From Bacteroidales bacterium (lineage in GTDB: Bacteria; Bacteroidota; Bacteroidia; Bacteroidales; WCHB1-69), in assembly GCA_028684405.1 (NCBI GenBank), contig JAQUGA010000175.1:1-5372 (forward strand): a DNA stretch of 5,372 bases, read 5' to 3'. Under the pieces are notes generated by a model that saw only the letters and a program-made list of their open reading frames with translations, was not told the DNA's origin and searched no databases. A program made the translations under genes and the position numbers. This document shows, one piece after another, positions 1 to 5,372 of this stretch. How positions within the stretch are numbered: position 1 is the first letter of the stretch; each line of letters begins with the position of its first letter.

Positions 1-1194
1 ATTCGTTTCAATAATATCTTGTGCTTCTTCATACGAATATCTTCTGTCAGAATTAATGATGGTGCGACCATACCACTCGGAAGTGACATGAGCATTGGAT
101 TCCATTTCGAAAACAGCAGAAAAACAAAGTTTCTCTTCATCGGGTCGCAAGGAACAAACTTTGTTGGAAAGTTTTTCGGGCAACATTGGAATGGTTCTGT
201 CAACTAAATAAACGGATGTAGCTCTGATATAAGCTTCGCGGTCGATGATAGAATCGGGTTTTACGTAATGTGAAACATCGGCAATATGAATACCGACTTC
301 AAATTTTCCATTTTCTAGTTTTTGAAACGAAATGGCATCATCAAAGTCTTTGGCATCATGCGGGTCGATGGTGATAGTGAAAATATTTCTAAAATCTCTT
401 CTGTTTTTAATTTCAGACTCAGAAATGGTTTCCGGAATTGCATCTGCCACATCCTCCACTTCTTTTGGAAAAGACCATGGAAAATCGATGCCCGCCATAA
501 TAGATTTCATTTCCACTTCATTGTCGCCAGGCATTCCCAGAACTTCAATTACCGCCCCAATTGGATTTTTAGAATGTTCGGGCCAATCCTCTAATTTCAC
601 AATTACTTTTTCTCCATTTTTGGCTCCATTTAATAAATCGTTGGGAACTACAATATCTATGAGCATTTTTGGATTGTCGGGAATAAAAAACGAAACCCTG
701 TTGCCTATTTGCATCACCCCTACAAATGTAGTTCTCACGCGTTCAATCACCTCCACAATTCGTCCTTCTATTTTTCTGGTTTTGCGTCTGGGAAACAGTT
801 GGACTCTAACTTTATCGCCGTGCAAAGCACGATTGGTATTTAATGCCGAAATAAAAATGTCTTCCATGCTCGCATCTTCAACAACCACATAAGCTTTGCC
901 TGTTTGCATCATATCCACAACACCTACAATTGTAGATGCCGAAGATTGAGCATTTAATAAAATTGGATTTATTCGATATTTTCCTCTGCTAAGGTCAATT
1001 AAACTCCCTTTATCAACTAAAAACTCAAGGACAGTAACCACTATTTCTCTGGATAAACGGTCGGTTAAGCCCAGTAATTTTGATATCTGTTTGTAATTAA
1101 ATGAACGATTGGGATCGTTTAAAAAAACATTTAAAACCTCTTTTTTGAGAGTTTCAATCTGTTCATTTCTATTATTATTCTTGCTTTTTGCCAT
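1..1194 (-). CDS. rnr: Ribonuclease R, N-terminal 398 residues (3' end cut by window edge)
   Basis: This is a 3'-to-5' processive exoribonuclease of the RNB (RNase II/R) family, a cytoplasmic enzyme that degrades structured RNA and takes part in mRNA and rRNA quality control. The ATG at 1194-1192 opens an uninterrupted frame to base 1. Residues 1-80 form a Lys/Asn-rich start and a winged-helix-like region (FNYKQISKLLGL at 32-43). Residues about 85-235 fit two cold-shock/OB domains. The RNB domain starts near 265 with the metal-binding motif DPHDAKDFDDA at 277-287; D277, D283, D285 and D286 are the expected acidic residues. Y329 in SVYLVDRTIPMLP matches the aromatic that stacks on the RNA 3' end in E. 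coli RNase R (Y324). The family is usually around 700-800 residues, so roughly half is present. It follows the thiamine-binding protein gene by 3 nt and is probably co-transcribed with it. No damage is seen. Confidence 0.96.
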   Translation of the reverse strand, partial: MAKSKNNNRNEQIETLKKEVLNVFLNDPNRSFNYKQISKLLGLTDRLSREIVVTVLEFLVDKGSLIDLSRGKYRINPILLNAQSSASTIVGVVDMMQTGKAYVVVEDASMEDIFISALNTNRALHGDKVRVQLFPRRKTRKIEGRIVEVIERVRTTFVGVMQIGNRVSFFIPDNPKMLIDIVVPNDLLNGAKNGEKVIVKLEDWPEHSKNPIGAVIEVLGMPGDNEVEMKSIMAGIDFPWSFPKEVEDVADAIPETISESEIKNRRDFRNIFTITIDPHDAKDFDDAISFQKLENGKFEVGIHIADVSHYVKPDSIIDREAYIRATSVYLVDRTIPMLPEKLSNKVCSLRPDEEKLCFSAVFEMESNAHVTSEWYGRTIINSDRRYSYEEAQDIIETN

Positions 1195-1197
1195 AAA

Positions 1198-1509
1198 TTA
1201 TATTTTTATTGAGCCGATTTTTTGTTCTATCGACTGAATTTTTGTTTTCATTCTGTTGTTTTTATTTTTTTGCACATCGAATTTAACAGAAGAATAAATG
1301 CGATTGCAATCGGTGACCAAACAGTCGTGAGCCTTGGATAACAAGTCGAGAGCTTCGTTCATGGTCGGTGTTTCGAAAACAGTTCCCATGGGTGTAAGTT
1401 GATAGGGAAAACCGCTTTCGTCCATCATTTTAATAATGCGACTGACATACAAACTGACACTTTCGCCCTTGTCGGTCGGAAACATAGCGAATTCAACTAA
1501 AACTGACAT
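1198..1509 (-). CDS. MTH1187/UPF0045-type thiamine-binding protein
   Basis: This 103-residue protein matches the MTH1187 (UPF0045, YqgV-like) family: small ferredoxin-fold proteins that bind thiamine or a related molecule as oligomers and are thought to act in thiamine uptake or salvage. Visible hallmarks are the opening strand MSVLVEFAMFPTDKGES (1-17), the helix that follows it (YVSRIIKMMDESG), and the strand-turn segment YQLTPMGTVFETP (36-48). A second helix with many acidic residues and a basic tail end the protein. Length is typical. The start is ATG at 1509-1507, with a good TAnnTTTG promoter box 28 nt upstream. The stop lies 3 nt before rnr, so it is probably the first gene of a two-gene operon. 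No thiamine biosynthesis or transport gene is in the window, so the ligand and role come from family knowledge only. Confidence 0.88.
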   Translation of the reverse strand: MSVLVEFAMFPTDKGESVSLYVSRIIKMMDESGFPYQLTPMGTVFETPTMNEALDLLSKAHDCLVTDCNRIYSSVKFDVQKNKNNRMKTKIQSIEQKIGSIKI

Positions 1510-1537
1510 TTGGTTTGTTTTTAAGATTACTAAGATA

Positions 1538-1545
1538 CAAACCTA
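1538..1545 (-). promoter_or_regulatory. Bacteroidota-type -7 box for the thiamine-binding protein-rnr pair
   Basis: Read on the minus strand the bases are TAGGTTTG, a full match to the Bacteroidota -7 consensus TAnnTTTG. The box is 28 nt upstream of the ATG at 1509, which leaves a short leader. I see no convincing TTTG -33 element; the upstream 25 nt are almost all A and T. The box carries the same core, GTAGGTTTG, as the one ahead of the dehydratase gene. Confidence 0.6.
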
Positions 1546-1609
1546 CATATAATTTTACACTTATATATAATCTATATACTAGAAAAATGTTAAAAAAGGT
1601 TTCTGATTT

Positions 1610-2134
1610 CTAATTGCTTTTCACCATTTGTAATTCGTTATCCAGAGCGAATTTTTCTTGTGCATTTTCAAATGCTGAATCATGGGTTTCTTCTTTTTCG
1701 CCCACGATCGTTATCAGGCTGTCAACGATGATATCGTCCTGTTCTGAGTATTCTCTTTTCAATAAAATATCCAGAATTTGTTTATACTCATTTTGAGAAA
1801 TCTCGACATAAAAACCAAACAAATCAATGGCTGCATCTCTGAGTTCCGTTGAACCATTAAAATCACCCAATTTTTTGATTTTCTCAAAAGAAAGAACCGC
1901 TTGTGATTGAAAATCTTGGTACGTAAATTCCATTTGCTGAGGGACTCCTTCAGCACAAGCATCGCTAAACATCATGATGCTTTTGATGGTTTCTAATTGT
2001 AAATCAACGATGTAGTTATTATACTCTTCTGCCGTTGAAAAACTTATTAACTCCTCTTTTTGATTGCCTTTTTGGTTGCATGCAGAAAGAAAAAAGAAGG
2101 TAAAAGCGACGAATAATAATGTTGATTTTTTCAT
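1610..2134 (-). CDS. Small secreted lipoprotein, possibly LIC11966-like; function unknown
   Basis: This is a 174-residue predicted lipoprotein. Residues 1-19 are a type II signal peptide: KK at 2-3, a hydrophobic core, then the lipobox LSAC with the lipidated Cys at 19. The mature part is rich in acidic and helical sequence, with YNNYIVDLQ at 38-46, AAIDLFGFYVEI at 101-112 and FENAQEKFALDNEL at 155-168. That pattern reminds me of small Bacteroidota lipoproteins in the LIC11966 surface-protein group, but I cannot confirm this without a profile search. The residues just after Cys19 (NQKGNQKEE) do not give a clear surface-export signal, so the side of the outer membrane is open. I use the ATG at 2134; a TTG three codons further upstream is a less likely start. 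It lies 12 nt after the dehydratase stop and is probably translated from the same mRNA. No terminator is evident downstream. Confidence 0.8.
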   Translation of the reverse strand: MKKSTLLFVAFTFFFLSACNQKGNQKEELISFSTAEEYNNYIVDLQLETIKSIMMFSDACAEGVPQQMEFTYQDFQSQAVLSFEKIKKLGDFNGSTELRDAAIDLFGFYVEISQNEYKQILDILLKREYSEQDDIIVDSLITIVGEKEETHDSAFENAQEKFALDNELQMVKSN

Positions 2135-2146
2135 GTGTTTCAAATT

Positions 2147-4039
2147 TTATGGTTCCGTTTGATTTGCCTTGATATCTAAAATTTCAAAGATGGAATTTTG
2201 ACTAATATATTCAGGAACAATAGATTTCATATTTTTGACGATGTTTTGATTGTCCTCCGACATAGCATCTAAAAGCTGTATTATTTGTTCGTTTACTTGA
2301 TCGTAATCATTATCGCGAACTTTGGCTTTCATAATCTGTTTGTGCGAAGTAGGCAAAGTGTTTTCAGTATCAGCCAAAAGTTCTTCATACAGTTTTTCGC
2401 CAGGGCGAAGTCCGGTAAATTTAATTTGAATATCTTTCCCCAGAGTGAGTCCCGAAAGAGTAATCATTTTTTTGGCAAGTTCAATAATTTTCACCGACTC
2501 ACCCATATCGAACATGAAGATTTCCCCTCCTTTACCGAGAGCTCCCGCCACAAGCACCAATCGACAAGCTTCGGGAATGGTCATAAAATAACGGGTTACT
2601 TCGGCGTGTGTAATGGTAATGGGTCCACCTTTTTCAATTTGAGATCTAAAAAGCGGAATTACAGAACCATTGGAACCCAAAACATTACCAAAACGAGTCG
2701 TAACAAACACCGTTTTAGAAATCTTGCTCAATGCTTGAACATAAATCTCTGCAATTCGCTTTGAAGCGCCCATCACACTAGTGGGATTAACCGCTTTATC
2801 GGTCGAAATCATCACAAAGTTTTCAATCTTATATTTATCGGCTAAATCGGCTAAATTTCGGGTTCCACCCACGTTTACTTTGATTGCTGCCGAAGGGTTG
2901 TTTTCCATCATAGGAACGTGCTTATAGGCTGCTGCATGAAACACAACATTGATCTGTTCATCTTCAAAAATCTGTTCTAGTTTAGGTCGGTTACAAATAT
3001 CTTCAATAATAATCTTATAACTACCAGCAACAGCGGTCTCCGACAATTCATTATTGAGATAAAAGAGCGGTGTTTCGGCATTATCCAATAAAATAAGACG
3101 ATTGTAATTAAATCCTGTAATCTGACGAACGATTTCACTGCCAATTGAGCCTGCTGCACCCGTAACCAAAATGTTTTTCCCTGTCAAAATGGGTTTTATT
3201 AAATCCTTGTCAAATACAATTTCATCTCTTTCTAAAAGATCTTCAATTTTGATGCGTTTAATCTGTTTAAAACTCAATTCACCATTGATCCAACGACTTA
3301 AAGGGGGAACAATTAAAACCTTGATATTGTGAGAGTAACACTTGTCAACAATCTCTTTCTTTTTATCTTTTTTTATGTTGTGAATCGAAATAATTAAATG
3401 AGCAATGGTGTTGCTTTCAATCAAAGAATCGAGTTTAGAATAAGAATAGATGGATACATCTTCTATTTTTTTATTCTCTTTTTTAGGATCGTCATCAATA
3501 AATGCTACCACTTTATATTTCAGACCCGCATCCCGATCAATGGCACTCTTTGCATTTAATCCGGCCGCTCCTGCTCCATAAATAATCACTTTCTGACGAA
3601 CCCTGCTGGGATTGGTAAATTCTAAAAATGCCATTTTAATGCTGATTCGATAAACCCAAATAAAAAAAGTAGTAATCATAAGTTCAATAATCACAATTGA
3701 CATTGGAATTAAAAATTTCCCATGTACAAATTTAAATGTTATAAAATTGATTATCAGAAAAATGAAAGAGCCTATTATATTGGCAATAAAAACTCGAATA
3801 TTGTCTTGAATGCCTGTATATCGAATGATGCTTTGGTGTGTTTTTAAAAGCAAATAGACAATCAGTCGAGTACTCATCACAGCGAGCAAAACATAAGGCA
3901 TTAAAGCCAATTCAACATCTGGAATTTCAAAATTAAAACGCAATAAAAATGCGATCCAAATAGAGACGAAAACAATGATTAAGTCAATAAAAAGGATGAT
4001 AAATCCAGGAACATTTTTGATTTTGGTTAAATTAAGCAT
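2147..4039 (-). CDS. Membrane-bound nucleoside-diphosphate-sugar 4,6-dehydratase (WbpM/PglF/FlaA1 family)
   Basis: The protein has 630 residues. Family members dehydrate and oxidise UDP-GlcNAc-type sugars (UDP-GlcNAc 4,6-dehydratase reaction in WbpM and PglF) to make precursors for capsule, O-antigen or glycoprotein glycans at the inner membrane. Four hydrophobic segments lie at about 12-33, 47-65, 81-101 and 110-130. A first Rossmann motif, VIIYGAGAAG, is at 151-160 (CoA-binding-like domain). The catalytic SDR domain starts with NILVTGAAGSIGSE at 289-302 (GxxGxxG at 294-300). HAAAYKHVPMMENNP is at 368-382. Catalytic TDK is at 413-415, followed by M423 and K427: the Met replacing the usual SDR Tyr is typical of the long membrane-bound dehydratases. 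LRPGEKLYEELL is at 544-555. The frame stays open 29 codons upstream to an ATG at 4126, but the ATG at 4039 gives the normal membrane start and sits after a promoter box. Its exact sugar substrate cannot be read from the sequence. Confidence 0.92.
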   Translation of the reverse strand: MLNLTKIKNVPGFIILFIDLIIVFVSIWIAFLLRFNFEIPDVELALMPYVLLAVMSTRLIVYLLLKTHQSIIRYTGIQDNIRVFIANIIGSFIFLIINFITFKFVHGKFLIPMSIVIIELMITTFFIWVYRISIKMAFLEFTNPSRVRQKVIIYGAGAAGLNAKSAIDRDAGLKYKVVAFIDDDPKKENKKIEDVSIYSYSKLDSLIESNTIAHLIISIHNIKKDKKKEIVDKCYSHNIKVLIVPPLSRWINGELSFKQIKRIKIEDLLERDEIVFDKDLIKPILTGKNILVTGAAGSIGSEIVRQITGFNYNRLILLDNAETPLFYLNNELSETAVAGSYKIIIEDICNRPKLEQIFEDEQINVVFHAAAYKHVPMMENNPSAAIKVNVGGTRNLADLADKYKIENFVMISTDKAVNPTSVMGASKRIAEIYVQALSKISKTVFVTTRFGNVLGSNGSVIPLFRSQIEKGGPITITHAEVTRYFMTIPEACRLVLVAGALGKGGEIFMFDMGESVKIIELAKKMITLSGLTLGKDIQIKFTGLRPGEKLYEELLADTENTLPTSHKQIMKAKVRDNDYDQVNEQIIQLLDAMSEDNQNIVKNMKSIVPEYISQNSIFEILDIKANQTEP

Positions 4040-4057
4040 TACATAAATTATATTTTG

Positions 4058-4065
4058 CAAACCTA
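4058..4065 (-). promoter_or_regulatory. Bacteroidota-type -7 box for the dehydratase-lipoprotein operon
   Basis: On the minus strand the bases read TAGGTTTG, a full match to TAnnTTTG. The box ends 18 nt before the ATG at 4039, so the transcript would start just upstream of that codon and could not include the ATG at 4126. This decides the dehydratase start. A -33 TTTG at the usual distance is not seen; a run of eight T lies directly upstream. Confidence 0.55.
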
Positions 4066-4173
4066 CAAAAAAAATATGATTACAGCCACTTTTGAAAACG
4101 GATAAAATATCATCAAATTCATGCAAAAAACAGTTTTTACAATCTCTTAGGTTTTTTGATAGATAAAATGTAT

Positions 4174-4181
4174 TACTTTTG
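4174..4181 (+). promoter_or_regulatory. Bacteroidota-type -7 box for the GPP34 gene
   Basis: The plus-strand bases TACTTTTG match TAnnTTTG fully. The box ends 18 nt before the ATG at 4200, the same distance as the divergent dehydratase box. A TTTG at 4155-4158 could be the -33 element, but the 15-nt gap to the -7 box is shorter than usual. The box overlaps the TTG at 4179 that would give a longer frame, which argues against that start. Confidence 0.5.
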
Positions 4182-4199
4182 TATATTAAATTTTTAGAA

Positions 4200-4877
4200 A
4201 TGAAGCTAACATTAAGAGAAAAATTAGTTTTGCTTTTTCATCATGAATTGAAGGACAGATTCAATTTGAATGATTATCGTTTTAAAACCACTTTCGCAGG
4301 AGCCATGCTGTTCGAGCTGCTCGAAATGAAACGTCTTGATATTGTTGATGGTAAGCTCGTTACGCTTGCAGATTCAAAAGGATTAAGCAAGGATCTAAAA
4401 AAAGTATATAAAAAAGTTCAAGCCAAAGACAAACCTAAAAAAGTTTGCTATTGGGTGGCGAAATTTTCTGAAAACTCAGAAAAATACAGAAAGTATATCC
4501 TAAAAAAAATGTCCAGTGAAGGACTGTTAACCATTGAGAAGAAAAAATATTTTTTCTTCTTTGAGAAAGAAATTACACACCTTTTAAGAACAGATTTACG
4601 CGATCAAATTGTAAATGAGTTAAGGGCTGTTCTGATGGAAGAAAAGAGACCCAATTACAACGAGATGGCTCTAATTTGCTTAATCGATGCTGCAGATGTG
4701 TATCGCTTGATTAGCAATGTGAGAGGAGAATGTCCAAAAATGAGAAGAAAATTCAAAGCTCTTGTTGGCGAAGAAGCAGCTGGTCAAGGTGTTACCGAAG
4801 CTTTAGAGATGGTTCAATCAGCTATTTTCGACTCTTTGGTGGAAAATAATGATTCGGCTTCTTGCGAAGCTGAATAA
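4200..4877 (+). CDS. GPP34 (GOLPH3-like) domain protein
   Basis: This 225-residue protein is a single GPP34 domain. In eukaryotes GOLPH3/Vps74 binds phosphatidylinositol-4-phosphate on the Golgi and retains glycosyltransferases; the bacterial role is not established. Matches to GOLPH3, aligned from memory, run the length of the protein: LTLREKLVLL at 3-12, FAGAMLFELLEMKRL at 32-46 (human GCMLIELALRGRL), EGLLTIEKKKYFFFFEK at 107-123 (human KGVLTTEKQNFLLFDM), and the helix ALICLIDAADVYRLI at 157-171 (human LALIYLAHASDVLENAF). There is no signal peptide or membrane helix, so it is probably cytoplasmic and peripherally membrane-bound through the aromatic hairpin around 117-121. The ATG at 4200 is chosen; a TTG at 4179 lies inside the promoter box. 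It is transcribed divergently from the glycan dehydratase and ends 14 nt from the MurD-family stop. Its function here is inferred only from family and context. Confidence 0.85.
   Translation: MKLTLREKLVLLFHHELKDRFNLNDYRFKTTFAGAMLFELLEMKRLDIVDGKLVTLADSKGLSKDLKKVYKKVQAKDKPKKVCYWVAKFSENSEKYRKYILKKMSSEGLLTIEKKKYFFFFEKEITHLLRTDLRDQIVNELRAVLMEEKRPNYNEMALICLIDAADVYRLISNVRGECPKMRRKFKALVGEEAAGQGVTEALEMVQSAIFDSLVENNDSASCEAE
4852..4875. terminator. Hairpin at the convergent GPP34/MurD-family gene ends, possible terminator
   Basis: ATTCGGCTTC (4852-4861) pairs with GAAGCTGAAT (4866-4875) around a TTGC loop: ten pairs, one of them G-U on the plus-strand RNA. It covers the last codons and the first base of the stop codon of the GPP34 gene. 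On the minus strand the loop reads GCAA, a stable GNRA type closed by C-G, with one A-C mismatch in the stem. The plus-strand side is followed by A-rich sequence, not a T run, and the minus side by CATTATTTTCC, a weak T tract. It may end or protect one or both converging transcripts; classical terminator features are incomplete. Confidence 0.4.
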
Positions 4878-4891
4878 AAACTTAAACTCAA

Positions 4892-5372
4892 TCACACTAC
4901 ATAATTAACAATCAGCTCCTTAAAAGCATCTCCTCGATGTTCAAAATTATTGAATTTATCAAAACTTGAAGCCGCAGGCGACAACAAGCAAATTTTTCCT
5001 TTTGGAGTATGTTCAAAAGCTAAATCTACAATCTTTTTATATTCATCACAAAAGTAAAAATTGGAACCGCTTTGCAATTTTAAGTCTTCATGAATTTTCA
5101 TCATTCTTTTGCCGGCTTCTCCAGTAAAAATAATATTGGAAATATTTAATTTGGCAAGCGTTTCCATAAAATTCGAATAATCAATTCCTCGGTCATAGCC
5201 GCCCAAAATCAGTGTTCCCACATTTTTAAGAGCGAGTATCGCCTGAATACTAGCTTCTGGAATCGTGGCTATCGAATCGTTGTAAAAACTTACTTGATGA
5301 TAATTGCCCACAAATTCCATTCGATGTGGTAAAGGAGAAAACGTTTTGATGGTTTCAAACAATCTTTCATTG
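4892..5372 (-). CDS. MurD-family UDP-MurNAc-L-alanine:glutamate ligase, C-terminal 159 residues (5' end cut)
   Basis: Mur ligases of this group add glutamate to UDP-MurNAc-L-Ala in the cytoplasmic stage of peptidoglycan synthesis. The frame is open to the right edge and begins in NERLFETIKTFSPLPHRMEFVG, the usual entry to the C-terminal ligase domain, so the TTG at 5362 is an internal Leu codon. Further marks are FYNDSIAT (5287-5264), LILGGYDRGIDY, FTGEAGKRM and the closing LLSPAASSFDKFNNFEHRGDAFKEL. Full-length MurD is about 450 residues; about a third is here. The canonical NDSKATN motif reads NDSIATIP, with Ile in place of the substrate-binding Lys (E. coli K319), and GGDGK-type sequence reads GGYDRG. 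No other cell-wall cluster gene lies on its 3' side. It may be a second MurD-like enzyme (MurD2-like, L-Glu adding) instead of housekeeping MurD, so I give no symbol. Membership in the family is firm, substrate is not. Confidence 0.88.
   Translation of the reverse strand, partial: NERLFETIKTFSPLPHRMEFVGNYHQVSFYNDSIATIPEASIQAILALKNVGTLILGGYDRGIDYSNFMETLAKLNISNIIFTGEAGKRMMKIHEDLKLQSGSNFYFCDEYKKIVDLAFEHTPKGKICLLSPAASSFDKFNNFEHRGDAFKELIVNYVV

Noticed and set aside
332..892. A 186-codon plus-strand open frame opposite rnr
   Set aside because: It lies wholly antisense to the RNase R coding sequence, which has intact catalytic motifs; its translation resembles no family and it has no promoter box or leader.
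1571..1583. Short inverted repeat TCTATATACTAGA between the lipoprotein and thiamine-binding protein genes, considered as a terminator or operator
   Set aside because: Only four end bases pair before a mismatch and no T tract follows; in AT-rich DNA this is expected by chance.
2135..2143. TTG start at 2143 for the lipoprotein
   Set aside because: The ATG at 2134 gives the standard MKK signal-peptide start and a usual spacing from the upstream stop.
2285..2764. A 159-codon plus-strand open frame opposite the dehydratase
   Set aside because: It is antisense to the conserved SDR catalytic domain and its translation shows low-complexity, unrecognisable sequence.
4066..4075. T run (minus strand) upstream of the dehydratase -7 box, considered as a terminator tail or phase-variable tract
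   Set aside because: No stem precedes it, and an eight-base T run interrupted by normal AT-rich sequence is too short to argue for phase variation without population data.
4179..4199. TTG start adding seven residues to the GPP34 protein
   Set aside because: The TTG overlaps the -7 promoter box, and the ATG at 4200 begins directly at the conserved LTLREKLVLL segment.

Overview
The window is AT-rich, tightly packed chromosomal DNA from a member of the Bacteroidota. Three things point there: promoters of the TAnnTTTG (-7) type lie in front of three of the genes, clear Shine-Dalgarno sequences are missing, and the proteins have Bacteroidota-like sequences. I cannot name the genus; an environmental or marine Bacteroidales/Marinilabiliales-like or Flavobacteriia-like lineage would fit.

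Layout, left to right. Positions 1-1194 (minus) hold the N-terminal 398 residues of ribonuclease R (rnr), cut by the left edge inside its catalytic domain. Only 3 nt upstream, 1198-1509 (minus) encodes a small MTH1187/UPF0045-type thiamine-binding protein; the two look like one transcript from a promoter at about 1538-1545. Positions 1610-2134 (minus) encode a small lipoprotein. It lies 12 nt downstream of 2147-4039 (minus), a four-helix membrane protein with two Rossmann domains of the WbpM/PglF/FlaA1 nucleoside-diphosphate-sugar 4,6-dehydratase family. A 160-nt divergent intergenic region follows, with one TAnnTTTG box facing each way, each 18 nt from the start codon I chose. Positions 4200-4877 (plus) encode a bacterial GPP34/GOLPH3-domain protein. 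Positions 4892-5372 (minus) are the C-terminal third of a MurD-family ligase, convergent with the GPP34 gene and cut by the right edge. A 10-bp hairpin covers the end of the GPP34 gene in the 14-nt convergent gap region.

The theme of the right half is the cell envelope: nucleotide-sugar modification for surface glycans, a lipoprotein, a membrane-binding GPP34 protein and a peptidoglycan-precursor ligase. The left half is RNA turnover plus a thiamine-binding protein. I see no mobile element, CRISPR array, tRNA, rRNA or long repeat. The two points that most deserve follow-up are the GOLPH3-like gene sharing a divergent promoter region with a glycan dehydratase, and the altered substrate motif (NDSIATIP instead of NDSKATN) in the MurD-family ligase, which suggests a MurD2-like paralogue.
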